64,000 nucleotides of DNA from Pseudoips prasinana (GCA_951640165.1 OX621247.1:31036001-31100000), one strand, 5' to 3'. Counted from the stretch's first letter, positions 42,104-52,899 are shown. Notes: generated by a model from the letters alone, not told the origin. Program-made: numbers and translations.

Positions 42104-42728
42104 TAAAGACCAGAAACATTTTAATTAGTGTCTGTTCAGAAAATTGTACAACTTTTGTTTGAGAAATAGTGGGAACTTCATAATTTAACAATTGAAGTGG
42201 AATCATGAATTAATTGTAGGGGCCATTTTGTTTGGCCTCTTTGCATCCAAGTTATAATGAAAATACAAAATTTTCTTCCCGTTCTGCAAGCCAAAATATG
42301 GTTCCACGCCTTATGTTCAACTAAAAAAATATAATAGTCTTAACAAATTTTAGTTTATACCATTACCAATGCAATGGATAAGCGTAAGTGAAACGGTGCT
42401 ACTTTTTGTTTTTCCATTTCTTACTAACTTAACTCACTTAACGTTGACGAAAATTATAGAATTACATATTTTAGAAAATGATATCGTTTATGATCTTTCA
42501 TACGAAACTGAGAACATTTTAGTAGACTATAATTCTAGTACTATGCCGTGCATCTCTTTCTATCATCATCAAACTAATATCTCCCTCTCAGTTTCCGTTC
42601 GCCTCGCCCAATCACACTTTTATAACGCTCTCGTCATATTATTATTATTATTACTCCCCAAGTTAAGCGTGTGTAAAGTAGTTTAACTTAAAGAGTCCAA
42701 TCTGTACCAAACTCTGCCTCCCTCTCCA
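42104..42728. other. Mostly unassigned; element P fragment
   Basis: 42550-42690 (ATCTCCCTCTCAGTTTCCGT, ATAACGCTCTCGTCATATT) belongs to element P, seen again at 46550-46715 and 47690-47870. The 105-aa ORF at 42369-42686 crosses its boundary and so is not a gene. Confidence 0.5.
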
Positions 42729-42976
42729 CCTGGGACTCAACCGGCTAAGTCGCCGAACATCGATTTCTTAAATAGAGTTCAAATAAACAAAGGTTAAAAA
42801 TGACTTAATCAATCGTTAAATCAGCTTCCATGAGCACAGGTGACGTCATAAATGGTGCGGAATCGATTGTCAACGTTGAAGCCGTTTTAACGATTGATTA
42901 AGTAATTTTTAACCTTTATTTATTTGAACGCCATTTAAGAAATCGATGTTCGGCGACTTAACCGGTAGAGCCCCTG
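42729..42976. mobile_element. Fold-back element FB copy 2, uninterrupted
   Basis: Arms of about 90 bp (GGCTAAGTCGCCGAACATCG at left; CGATGTTCGGCGACTTAACC at right) enclose a roughly 65-bp centre with TGACGTCA at 42841-42848. The centre lies in the opposite orientation to copy 1. No ORF. Confidence 0.85.
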
Positions 42977-43129
42977 ATGGAAAGCCCGTCATAATGTCGA
43001 CTATAACATGTCTTACGCAAACGGCTATACTATATTTAATAATTGGACTAACACTATTGTGTGAAAATCGCAGCTCGACTTATTCAACCACAATAAGAAA
43101 CTACACAATACATACCAGCTTATTATATA

Positions 43130-43314
43130 CTAGCTGTGCCCCTCGGAATCCCCCGCGTTAAACTTTATAAATTATAGCCTATGTGTTATTCGGATATATA
43201 ATCTATATTAATACAAAGTTTCATCAAAATCCATTCAAAAGTTTTTACGTGAAAGAAAAACTTACATCCAGACATCCATACTTACAAAATCTCGCATTTA
43301 TAATATTAGTAGGA
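43130..43314 (-). mobile_element. Hel-5 miniature Helitron, 185 bp
   Basis: It starts TCCTACTAATATTATAAATG at 43314 and ends AGGGGCACAGCTAG at 43130, flanked by A and T. The hairpin is partly decayed. Confidence 0.8.
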
Positions 43315-43332
43315 TGTTAATATAATAATAGC

Positions 43333-43712
43333 CTGCCTCGTTGGTCTAGCGGTAGCGTGTTCACCCGCAGTTAACGAGGTCCTGGGTTCAAATCCCGGGT
43401 CGGGCCAAAAGTGATTATGGGGCTTTTCTGTAAAAAGAAAAATTTCTCAGCATCAGCCCGAAGTCTGGGAGTTGGCGGTATTATACCCCTGTGCCTCGGA
43501 GAGCACGTAAAGCCGTCGGTCCTGTGCCTGACCTCTTTCCGGTCGTGTCGCTAAGGCGTCCCATCGGATCATGAGAGTGATGGAATAGAAAGTGCTCCTG
43601 TGTTTGCGCACACACTTGAGCATTATAATATGTCCCGCGCAGATGGCCAATCTCTGTTGAGACTGGCCGCCGTGGCCGAATTCGGCTAGGAGGACATTAT
43701 TATTATTATTAA
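43333..43712 (+). mobile_element. SINE-D, full length
   Basis: The head is CCTCGTTGGTCTAGCGGTAG and CTGGGTTCAAATCCCGGGTC, then CAGCATCAGCCCGAAGTCTG, CGGAGAGCACGTAAAGCCG and a (TTA)n tail. The best-preserved SINE-D here. Its B box (GGTTCAAATCC) is close to functional. Confidence 0.9.
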
Positions 43713-43927
43713 GATGTTAATGTTGTGTTCCTGGGTGTGAGACAGGTTGCAACGGCTCATCAGTTGGGTATTCTTAACATCGCGTTTACAGTACTTACGA
43801 GGTATTCTCTGCTGCATCGGGCAATAGATTCGAGCGAGAGCTTAAGCTATCTAGCAAAATGAAACTATAAACTAAGGTAACTCGAGCCCATGTTCTCTAT
43901 GTCCTGACGTTCTCATTTATTTAATTA

Positions 43928-44236
43928 ATAGCTGTGACCCGCGGTTTTACCCGCGTTAAACTTTATAAATTATCACAGCTCTTCCCCCGTAGGTGATTGC
44001 GTGATAATATGTAGCCTATATGTTGACCCGACCTCTTAGTAATATTCATGCAAAATTTGAACTAAATCCACGCAGTACTTTTTGAGTTTAGCCCGGACAT
44101 ACATACAGACAAACACAAAAATTCTAAAAGCTATATTTTTGGCTTCGATATAGATTGTAGATCACACCCCAAGTGAAAAAATATATTCAATGTACAGTTT
44201 TGACTTTCCTACGATTTTATTACCTATATGTATAGA
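43928..44236 (-). mobile_element. Hel-1 miniature Helitron, end mutated
   Basis: The hairpin and GGGTCACAGCTATT at 43928 show CTAG changed to CTAT on the minus strand. The 5' end is TCTATACATATAGGTAATAA at 44236. Confidence 0.75.
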
Positions 44237-46092
44237 TTATTTGACGGGTAGATTTATTAAAGGACGTTTGATACGTTCAGACGCGAAAACAATCCTGGAT
44301 TTGAGGATCAGAGAGTGCATTTAATCAATAAGAATGAAAATTAAGAACAAACATTTATATGTATGATTGATGCCATGGTTATCGCACGAGTTATAGGGTG
44401 ACGTGGGACTCTATATGAAGCGGTCTATATTGATCTGTAGTATAATAAAAAAAAAACATCCGGGGCAGTCTTTGGTGACTGCTGATAGCAGTGAAACTAC
44501 TTTTTCATGTCTCATACTCGGAAAGCAGTGTTCATTTCATCCGAGTGGAAGATGCTACTTCCCACCTTTGGGCGGTAAAGACTCATATTAATTGCTCTCC
44601 TCCCTATGGAGGGATTTAATTTTAAAAATAGAACTAAAGGAAATTGCCCATTCTTCTATAGAGCTTCGTCCCTCAGTAAATAATTTTGTATGATTACCAA
44701 AATTGGAGGTAAAAGAGGAGTGATATCACAACATATAATAAAGTAAAAAATATAGAAATATTTTGTGGGGTTTTCTTAATAATATAAATCAAAGTTCAGT
44801 TTTGAGGTTAGGTGTAGATGAGTACCTACTCAAAAAATATTGGTAAAATGAAAGATGGGCTCTGCAACAATGTAAGAATAATATGAAATATGTCCCCTTT
44901 AACTAAATAGTTTTTTACAGGTAAGATGATGCTAGAACTATCAAGCAATAACGATAATGACACTCAATATGAAAGAGAAAGAATAAGCTTTGGCATGTTA
45001 TTCTTTAATTGAACATTAACAACAGTAGAATTAAGCTAACTATAGCCTGACCTAACAACGAACGGCGGCGACACACTTAATTAAAACAAAAACAGTGGCA
45101 ACAAACGATAAAAACATCCGAAAATCATGCTTGTTTTTCACCAAGTAAACATGACAGCCAGATAGACATTGACAGTTTTTTTTTTTTACCGTTTGCGGGG
45201 ATCGTTACGCATACTGTCAAGTGTCAGTTGCTCTTGTAAAACTCACTTTTTTAATACCTATCTATTAATTAACGATATTAATACATTTAATGAATGAACA
45301 ACTTAATATAATGTAAGTTATTAAAATGACAAGACCTCTAGTTTGATATTTACAGCAAGTGATTAATGGGATCGTAATGATTTCAGTCTTAAACTGTGTT
45401 TGCAAATCTACTCAAAATAAAAGTTAGTCAATTAAATAACCATTAAACATAAAAACTTAAACCCCACAAAGTTTTTGTGCGTAACAAATAAATAATAATT
45501 ATAAAAATAGGTTATGAATAATGGATTTTATTTCATGATCATACTCGGATTAATTTAAGGGAGACAGAAATGGGCAATCACCTTTGGTTGGGCAGTCGCC
45601 TGTAAAAAATCTAACATAATTAAAAAAAACATGCTGCGGTCAGATGAGTGCATAAAGGGCCAGTGTGAATTAAAAAAGATCCTCCGTCTTACGAATATTC
45701 CACCAGGTCACATGTCCTGACGCGAGTTTAGAATTTTTTACCCATCCCAAAAAAGTGCACAACGCCACTAAAGAAGTTTTCATTTCCGAAAGAAAACCTA
45801 CCATATAAAATCAAAAGTATCTAGTCCAATAATGTCAGAAAACTATATCCAGCAATAATAAGAATGCTGACAGCCTTAAAAAACTAGCGTATGATACAAT
45901 ATAACTAGAGATAAGGATAGCTCGTTCGAAATTCGACCATTAAAGTTCTATTTTCAAAGACTATAGACAGAATATTATTAATCTGTTCTCAGTTTTGACA
46001 CTCAGTTTGTCAGTGTGTCAAAAGCATGGTAGTGTGTGTAGTGTTTTTTTTTTATTAAAATAGGTTACTTTTAATTCCTACTATATAAAATA
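44237..46092. other. Long repeat-poor stretch, possible promoter
   Basis: Almost no known repeat for 1.8 kb. At 45148-45235 TGACAG and TGTCA words cluster (ATGACAGCC, TTGACAG, CTGTCAAGTGTCAG), and TTTTGACAC/GTGTCAAAA arms lie at about 45993-46022. I found no convincing coding frame; a short frame from 45632 (MLRSDECIKGQCELKKILRL) ends after 29 codons and matches nothing I recognise. Confidence 0.35.
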
Positions 46093-46290
46093 CTAGCGGC
46101 CCGGTACGTGCTACGCTACGTATAAGGCATAGTAATAAAAAATGATTATTAAGTTCATTTATTAAAACAATGAAATATTTTAATTTACTAAATGATGTTC
46201 ATTTTACACTTTTTCAAGATTTTTTTTAAATTTTCCCTGGACTTCCACGAATAATTCAAGACCAAAATTAGCCAAACAAAAATTAGCCGA
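46093..46290 (-). mobile_element. Hel-2 Helitron, 5' truncated
   Basis: It ends ACCGGGCCGCTAG at 46093 with T after it. The body follows 8108-8374 until about 46275 (GACCAAAATTAGCCAAAC). Confidence 0.75.
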
Positions 46291-46549
46291 ATGTGTCATT
46301 GCCATAATGTTACATAATTATCAGTAGAAGTACACCACGTAACTTAGTTGATACACGCACTACATTCCAATAACTGTTGTACGCACCATTTGGTAAGACT
46401 GGTCCCATTTTAATTAATCTAGATAACTCTAATCCTGGGCTTTAGTAAAAGTAACAATTAGGATTCGACTGAGATTTCAACAGTAGAGTTACTAGCGGAC
46501 AGTCCAGATAGAATTTTCCGCTCTTTAGAACTGTTTTTAAATTTCTTAA

Positions 46550-46715
46550 CGCACGCTTGATTTGGGGAGTAAGCTGATGAATGCATGAGGGGAGCGTTAC
46601 GTTAATCGGGCGATACGAATAGAAGTTGAGAGGGAGATATAACTTAGTGAAGATAGAAAGAGAGAGAGTTACGTTTCATATATTACTAAAGGGGCAAGAG
46701 AGAGAGGTGCGAGCT
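46550..46715 (-). repeat. Element P, left inverted arm
   Basis: GAAGATAGAAAGAGAGAGAG, GTTACGTTTCATATATTAC and GGGGCAAGAGAGAGAGG are the reverse complement, diverged, of 47690-47870. Confidence 0.65.
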
Positions 46716-46768
46716 GTTATATATGTTGGGGTTAATGCTTGTTCCCTAAACTTGCTATATCAGCATGA

Positions 46769-47085
46769 TCTATACATATAATAAAATCGTTGGAAAGTCG
46801 AAACTGTACATTGAATATTTTTTTAAAGGATACTTGGGACATGATCTTTAATCGATATCGAAGCCAAAAATATAGTTTTTAGAATTTTTGTCTGCGTGTC
46901 TGTTTGTCTGTATGTATGTCCGGGCTAAACTCAAAAAGTACTGCATGGATTTACTTAAAATTTTGCATGAATATTAATAAGAGGTCGGGTCAACATATAG
47001 GCTACATATTATCACGCTACTTACGGGGGAGGAGCTGTTATAATTTATAAAGTTTAACGTGGGTAAAACCGCGGGGCACAGCTAG
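46769..47085 (+). mobile_element. Hel-1 miniature Helitron, complete
   Basis: TCTATACATATAATAAAATC after A46768, ending CCGCGGGGCACAGCTAG at 47085 before T. 317 bp. Confidence 0.85.
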
Positions 47086-47099
47086 TAACTTAATATATG

Positions 47100-47425
47100 C
47101 TTCTGCTCGCGAGTAGGCTTGCTAGGCTTTAGCCGGACATGTTTGGCTTTTTGCCGTCGCGTCCGGCCAAATATGTACGTGTTTGGCCTGTCCGGCTTTT
47201 GTCAGGCTTTTTGTCAGAGTGGCGATTCGTACGACGTATGCATATATCTGGTACACACTCCATCTTCGATCTCATTCTCACTTTACATCACGTATAAATA
47301 CTTTTTTAACAGCCCAGCTGTAAAAACATTATGTTTAGCAATCAAAAATATGTCCGGCTTTTAGGGCAAAATGTCAGGCCTTACATAGTGCGCCGTCCGG
47401 CCTTTGCATTTTATGGCCTGGCAAC
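47100..47425. repeat. CCGGAC-rich element with inverted edges
   Basis: GGCTTGCTAGGCTTTAGCCG at the left is loosely mirrored by GGCCTGGCAACC at the right. TGTCCGGCTTTT and GTCAGGCTTTTTG words recur in both halves. Possibly a MITE; no ORF. Confidence 0.5.
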
Positions 47426-47689
47426 CCTATCCGCGAGAAGCCAGTCTGCATCATAACTCTACAGAAGACAGTTGTGTCGTGACCCTTTTGGATATATTCT
47501 ATTTCTAGTGTTTTATTATAAGTTTCGTAAATAAAGTTAGTGTTTATTCGTAAAATCGTTTTTAAAACGTCCTCGAATGGGTCCTTATAACAGAACACAC
47601 ATCTTCTTTCTTTCTCTCATAGCCATGTCGTAGATTTTTCTTCAGTCATGTGGTCTAAAGTGAAACGAAACGACTGGCTATGAAAGAAA

Positions 47690-47875
47690 GAGACGAAGCA
47701 AATGTGTGCTCCCATCTCTCTTGCCCCTACAGTAATATACGAAACGTAACCCTCTCACTTTCTATCTTAACTAACTTACATCTTCCTCACAATTTTCGTT
47801 CGCTTCACCGGATTACACTTTTCGTAATGCTCTCGTCACGTATTCAAAAGCTTACTACCCTTGTAAAGCTTACGT
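47690..47875 (+). repeat. Element P, right arm
   Basis: CTCCCATCTCTCTTGCCCC, GTAATATACGAAACGTAACC and GTAATGCTCTCGTCACG. The ORF across it is not supported. Confidence 0.65.
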
Positions 47876-47934
47876 AAAAACCTATTAAATTCATGAAATA
47901 CGTAGTGTAAAATATGAACACATGTCCTGAAATC

Positions 47935-48187
47935 ATAATAATAATATTATTCTGGGACATTATTCACACACGGCCATCTGACTGATCCCAAACAAAAAGC
48001 AGAGCTTGTACTATGGAAACCAGATAACTGATATACTACTTTTCTTTTGTAGATACATACTTATAAAGATAATTACATCCAGTCTCAGAAAAACAGACAT
48101 GTTTATGCACACAAATATCTGTCCTGGGTGGGAATCAAACCCACGACAGCAAGTAATTTTACCAACCACTCCAATCCGTCCGTCAAT
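47935..48187 (-). mobile_element. SINE-A, near full length
   Basis: TATTCTGGGACATTATTCAC, GCTTGTACTATGGAAACCAG and head GTGGGAATCAAACCCACGAC. The B box carries a change (GGTTTGATTCC). Confidence 0.85.
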
Positions 48188-48705
48188 ACGGTATAAATAA
48201 TGTTGCCAATAAATATGACCTGGAAATAAACATGCAATATTAACAAAATTGAACAAAGATGTGTAATGTAATAAATCTCATTAGCTATCTCTTTCTACAC
48301 AATAAAACCCTAACAATGTAAGCAATGTTAGACGAAAACATTTTTTGATAAACTTTGTTACTCAAAAAACTCAATCAAAATATACATAGTTAGACGCCTA
48401 CTGCGTCCGCAAGTTGTATAGTGTAAATAATATATGTCCAATTTGACCGCAAGATCAGCAGATACATACATATACTACCAAAGAAAAGGAAATTCTCCAG
48501 CATGCCGTATAATTCCATCATATTTTCTGGTTTTTACACAGGCGTACGAAATCTAAGGCGGTTTTATTTTCTTTATGCGTTTGGCCGTTCGTACGACTAA
48601 TTTGATGTTATCCGGCTTGCAGATATGTGCTGAGTAGTGAACATAGGTGATGCCGGTGCTACCGAGCGAGCGCTTTAAACTCAATATAATTAATTACGTT
48701 ACTTA
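48188..48705. other. Unassigned
   Basis: No supported feature. Confidence 0.4.
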
Positions 48706-48846
48706 CTAGCTGTTAAACTTTATAAATTATAGCCTATGTTAGCTAACTCTATACCGAATTTTATTAAAATCCCTCCAGCCGTTTAGACGTGAAGAAGTAA
48801 CAAACATACACACTCACAAACTTTCGCCTTTATAATATTAGTGTGA
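48706..48846 (-). mobile_element. Hel-4 Helitron lacking the terminal hairpin
   Basis: It starts TCACACTAATATTATAAAGG at 48846 and ends ACAGCTAG at 48706, but the GC-rich hairpin is deleted (TTTAACAGCTAG). It abuts another Helitron. Confidence 0.75.
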
Positions 48847-49170
48847 TATGTTATTCGGATATATAAGCTATATTATTACAATTTTTCATCAAAATCCATT
48901 CGGTAGTATTTGCGTGAAAGAATAACAAACATACACACTCAATATTAGTCTTCTTCTTCTTAGTGTTCGATGGCAAACACATTTTTGTGGCCCAGAACGT
49001 GGCCACACTGATTGCCCTACTTGTGGCATTCCTAAGATCCTGCCATGAACACGTGGCAGGGCAGGCTGGGCACGATGTTAGAGGGGCCATGGATTGGACC
49101 GATGCTCCACAAATATAGTCCCGACCTAGACATGTTTTCTTTACTTCGGCTCACCAATATTAGTGTGAGA
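48847..49170 (-). mobile_element. Helitron fragment interrupted by a LINE tail
   Basis: 48847-48949 (TATGTTATTCGGATATATAA) and 49165-49170 are Helitron, separated by the insert at 48950-49154. The 3' terminus is missing. Confidence 0.65.
48940..49164 (-). mobile_element. LINE 3' tail with (GAA)n and 10-bp duplication
   Basis: CAATATTAGT occurs at 48940-48949 and 49155-49164 around a 205-bp insert that opens CTTCTTCTTCTTAGTGTTCG (a GAA tail on the minus strand). The interior GAACACGTGGCAGGGCAGG is GC-rich. The minus ORF here is part of the retroelement. Confidence 0.8.
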
Positions 49171-49384
49171 CGCGTTCCGTTTAAATATAACGCAAAGAGT
49201 CATTACTGAGCCCAATGGACTCAGATTTTAATGTGTAATGTTTTGAAAACGTCTGTACTTAAACAAAACAAAATATATCTGATAAAACAGACCGCACGGA
49301 CGGACTAATAAATTTTTTATACTATTTATTATGTTATATTCTTTATATATTTATTTTTATTTTATATATTATTTATTTTTTTAA
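49171..49384. other. Unassigned
   Basis: AT-rich, no feature. Confidence 0.4.
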
Positions 49385-49497
49385 CTATGTAATTTTTATA
49401 CTGTATTCGACTATGTTTATGTACTGCATAGTGAACTTGACAAGTACAAGTGTATGTTAATACCCAAGTGCTGAATAAATTTCATTATTTATTTCAA
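49385..49497 (+). mobile_element. LINE 3' end (same family as 17800-18255)
   Basis: ACTGTATTCGACTATGTTTA and GCTGAATAAATTTCATTATT with the ATTTC tail. Confidence 0.75.
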
Positions 49498-49612
49498 ACA
49501 ATATCACATAGTAATAAACGAATAACATCTCAAAGGAATGACGCATATTATCAATATGTAATACGCAGCTAACTTAAATTGACGAACAGAGAATGTCCCG
49601 ACCTTCTTTTTA

Positions 49613-49790
49613 AATAATATCTTGGGACATTATTCACACCCGGCTATCCGATCCCAAACTAAGCAGAGCTTGTACTATGGAAACCAGATAACTGATATAT
49701 TACATATACTATTTTTCTTTAAATACATACTTATATAGATAATTACACCCAGACTCAAGGCAAACAGACATGTTGATGCACACACGCCTA
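49613..49790 (-). mobile_element. SINE-A body without head
   Basis: TCTTGGGACATTATTCACAC, GCTTGTACTATGGAAACCAG and ATTACACCCAGACTCAAGGC; it ends before the tRNA part. Confidence 0.75.
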
Positions 49791-50129
49791 AACTAAAATT
49801 TTATATATTTGTGAAAGATGAGAGAGATTCCGACATTTTTCTGGAATCATTATATTTAAATTTAAGCTCTCTAATAACCCACTGCATTACCCAATAAATC
49901 ATTTTACATGGTACAAATTAATTATTTAATTAATAAAACCTAATTGTTCTTGTATTCCGCTTGCTGCCGCAGGGTACCGAATCAAGCGAATAATAATTCA
50001 TTGGGGTAACTGACTTGCCGTTTCATAAGATTTTAATTTTGATTTTTAAAAGTTCCGATGTACCTTTCGCACGTAAATGTTGGAGATAACTGTAATATTT
50101 TAGACACATTAAACTTCATGCTATGATTT
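49791..50129. other. Unassigned
   Basis: No supported feature. Confidence 0.4.
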
Positions 50130-50289
50130 TATGTTAAGACATTCGCCTCTCCACTTCGTGTCTCGGGTTCGATTCCCGCGCAGGACAACATATTGTGTGG
50201 TCCATAAATAATTATATGTGAAGTACCCCGCGAAACAGGGATTCATTTACGTAGTGCGGGCGTGGTCTTTACAAAAAAAAAAACACTAC
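50130..50289 (+). mobile_element. SINE-H, internally deleted
   Basis: TTCGCCTCTCCACTTCGTG and CGGGTTCGATTCCCGCG (intact B box), then CCCGCGAAACAGGGATTC and an A-run at 50272-50283. Confidence 0.8.
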
Positions 50290-50472
50290 TGTGCCTAATT
50301 TTTTTACCCACTTTAAACCTTATAAATTGTATCTTATGTGTTATTCAGATGATAAGTTAGAGAATTATGAAGTTTCATCAAAATACATTCCGTAGATTTT
50401 GCGTGAAAGGGTAATAAATATCCATGCATCCTCACAAATATTCGCGATAATCTACAAATATTAGTAGGATTA
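50290..50472 (-). mobile_element. Helitron, decayed (Hel-5 type)
   Basis: TTATGTGTTATTCAGATGAT and TCATCAAAATACATTCCGTA lead to TACAAATATTAGTAGGA, a Hel-5 5' end on the minus strand. The hairpin and CTAG are eroded. Confidence 0.6.
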
Positions 50473-50805
50473 ATTATTATATTTATTAGTAAGCGGTCAT
50501 ACTTAAAATTAGTTGTTTAGTATCTTTATTAGGAAACGGACATAAAATAAAATTGTAAATTACGCTTTTGTGTAAAATTATCGGACGCAACTTTGCTTAC
50601 GCGACCAATAATACGAAAACCAAATAAGATAGAGATCTTATTTACAGGGATATTTTATACAGCATTTTTTATTCAATATTCACCTTATACATTTGCACAT
50701 TTACATGCCATTTGCTGCTCTAGTTCTTTATAAGGGACAGCAAACAAGTGCGAGTCGAGTCCATTCCTCTTAGTATCTGGGTTAAGAAGTATACAGCAAC
50801 GCCAA

Positions 50806-50980
50806 TCACACTAATATTATAAAGGCGAAAGTTTGTGAGTGTATATTTGTAACTTCTTCCCGTCTAAACGGCTTGAGCGATTTTAATAAAATTTAGTATG
50901 GAGTTAGCTGACACCCTGGATGAACGCATAGGCTATAATTTATAAAGTTTAACGCGGGTAAAACCACGGGGCACTGCCAG
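50806..50980 (+). mobile_element. Hel-4 miniature Helitron
   Basis: It begins TCACACTAATATTATAAAGG after A50805 and ends ACGGGGCACTGCCAG, so the terminal CTAG has become CCAG. 175 bp. Confidence 0.8.
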
Positions 50981-51145
50981 CACGACATAAATATGAAAAT
51001 AGAATTTAGTTCACAATATACAATTAGATGATGATTAGATGTAATAACTTATTGATACCTTTGTTGAAAATCAGCACTACATTTATACACGAATTACTAC
51101 ATCAAATCAATATATCTGTAGGGTTTTATACTATAAACAAAAATA

Positions 51146-51300
51146 ATATCCTGGGACATTATTCACACACGGCAATCTGATCCCAAACTAAGCAGATCTT
51201 GTACTATGGAAGCCAAATAACTGATATATTACATATACTACTTTTCTTTTGTAGATATATACTTTTATAGATAATAACATTGGGTCCAGTGGTTGGATTA
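51146..51300 (-). mobile_element. SINE-A body
   Basis: ATCCTGGGACATTATTCACA, CTTGTACTATGGAAGCC and ACTTTTATAGATAATAACAT; no head. Confidence 0.75.
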
Positions 51301-51392
51301 AATGAGACCGTCGTTCTAAACACAAGGTCCGCCACAAAAGTAATACCGAATTCTCACATTCATACTACCATTCAGACAAGATGTGGAAAATA

Positions 51393-52680
51393 TTAGGTCT
51401 TTACCTATGAAATTGCCGTTCTGCAGTACTGGCCATTTCAAATCAAAATAATTTTTGTTTGGCTAAGAATTCTAATTTCAAATTAATTTTATTTTAAAAA
51501 CATGGATTCTTTTTTCCAAAAGTAGTCATTTCTTTATTGATTAGTGTTACATTTTCATCGCATTTCAATCTTTTTCGTCATCATGGATACGTTAAAAATT
51601 CGAGTAATTATGGAATATGAGTACCGTCGTGGCAGCAACGCGGCACAAGCGGCACGCAACATCAACGACGTTTACGGAGCTAACACTACAAACCAACGCA
51701 CCACCTGTTATTGGTTTGCTCGCTTCCGTTCTGGAAATTTCGACCTGAAAAATGAACCTCGCGGTCGTCCGAAGACTTTGGTCGACAATGACGAATTAAA
51801 GGCGGTTGTGGAAGCTGATGATACACAATCTACGGCTGAATTAGCAGCAGCTTTCGACGTTAGCGTCAAAACAATATTGGTCCATTTGCGTCAAATTGGC
51901 AAGGTAAAAAAGCTTGACAAATGGGTGCCCCACGAACTCAATGATCGCCAGCGCGAAGTACGCGTCGAGACGTGCCTTGCACTGCTCAACAGACACACAA
52001 ATGAAGGAATTTTGAACCGCATTGTTACCTGCGATGAAAAATGGATTCTGTTTGATAACCGCAAGTGCTCAGCAAGTTGGTTGGATCCTGGTTCAGCACC
52101 TAAACAATGCCCTAAACGAAAACTTACCCCTAGAAAAGTGATGGTCACTGTTTGGTGGTCTAGCGCCGGTGTGATTCATCACAGCTTCTTACCAAACGGG
52201 GTGAGCATTACTGCAGATGTGTACTGTGAAGAACTGAGCACAATGATGGAGAAGCTGGCGCATCTCCAACCAGCATTGGTCAATCGCTCGTCTCCGCTGC
52301 TCCTGCACGACAACGCGCGACCTCATACTGCACAGCAGACGGTCTCCAAGTTGCAAGAACTGGGGTTGGAAGCTCTCCGTCATCCGCCCTACTCACCAGA
52401 CCTTGCGCCTACAGACTACCACTTTTTCCAGAATTTGGATAACTTCTTGGCGGGAAAAAAATTCAATACCCGAGAGGCAGTACAAAATGCCTTTGAAGAA
52501 TTTGTTGCCTCCCGTCCAGCTGATTTCTTTAAGAAGGGCATCAATAAACTGCCACTGCGATGGCAAAGATGCATTGATTGCATGGGTGATTACTTCGATT
52601 AATACAAATAAAAAAATTCATGAAAAAAATTCGTTTAATTTTTTTCATACAAAACGGCAATTACATAGGTAAAGACCTAT
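51393..52680 (+). mobile_element. Complete mariner element, cecropia type
   Basis: This 1288-bp element has TA on both sides (51391-51392 and 52681-52682). Its 31-bp terminal inverted repeats (5' TTAGGTCTTTACCTATG..., 3' complement) match in 28 positions by eye. One open transposase frame fills the middle. All structural requirements for transposition are visible, so the copy may be active or recently so. Confidence 0.95.
51583..52602 (+). CDS. Mariner transposase (Tc1/mariner, DD34D, cecropia subfamily)
   Basis: This 339-residue protein would bind the terminal repeats and cut and paste the element at TA sites in the nucleus. Residues about 1-110 form the DNA-binding region: a first helix-turn-helix around AAQAARNINDVYG, a linker with GRPK (61-64), and a second helix-turn-helix around 83-106. 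WVPHEL (114-119) is the conserved mariner dimer/linker motif. The catalytic triad is complete: D151 (TCDEKW), D243 (HDNARPH) and D278 (APTDYH), the last two 34 residues apart. YSPDLAP is at 270-276. I chose the ATG at 51583 over the upstream in-frame one (51544) because mariner proteins begin at this point and are about 340-350 aa. KVKKLDKWVPHEL and the C-terminal DC.G.YFD resemble the cecropia group, which includes human Hsmar1. No stop or frameshift is present. Confidence 0.95.
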   Translation: MDTLKIRVIMEYEYRRGSNAAQAARNINDVYGANTTNQRTTCYWFARFRSGNFDLKNEPRGRPKTLVDNDELKAVVEADDTQSTAELAAAFDVSVKTILVHLRQIGKVKKLDKWVPHELNDRQREVRVETCLALLNRHTNEGILNRIVTCDEKWILFDNRKCSASWLDPGSAPKQCPKRKLTPRKVMVTVWWSSAGVIHHSFLPNGVSITADVYCEELSTMMEKLAHLQPALVNRSSPLLLHDNARPHTAQQTVSKLQELGLEALRHPPYSPDLAPTDYHFFQNLDNFLAGKKFNTREAVQNAFEEFVASRPADFFKKGINKLPLRWQRCIDCMGDYFD

Positions 52681-52682
52681 TA

Positions 52683-52899
52683 TATCTTTAACTATAAATT
52701 TCGATAAGCTAGCTAAGTAACTAAATCATTATTATCATAAATTAAATTGTATTTCTAATTTTTTTTTATACAAGACGCATATCCAAATATCTATATGTAT
52801 CTAGAAATAATTATATATACCTAATATGATTACAAACATTTTCTGACTATTTACAAAGGCATTTTTAATGACTACATGAATTAAAACATTAAATTTTTT
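52683..52899. other. AT-rich flank with element G core
   Basis: TTTTCTGACTATTTACAAAG at 52841-52860 and TGACTACATGAATTAAAAC are the G core; the remainder is unassigned. Confidence 0.5.

Noticed and set aside
42369..42686. 105-aa plus-strand ORF with hydrophobic stretches
   Set aside because: Its second half lies in dispersed element P and the TTA microsatellite, so the frame crosses a repeat boundary; no family motif is present.
45632..45721. Short frame resembling a processed pseudogene
   Set aside because: Only 29 codons before a stop, and the reading beyond it matches no protein I can name with confidence.
51891..52383. Minus-strand ORFs across the mariner
   Set aside because: Antisense shadows of the transposase frame.
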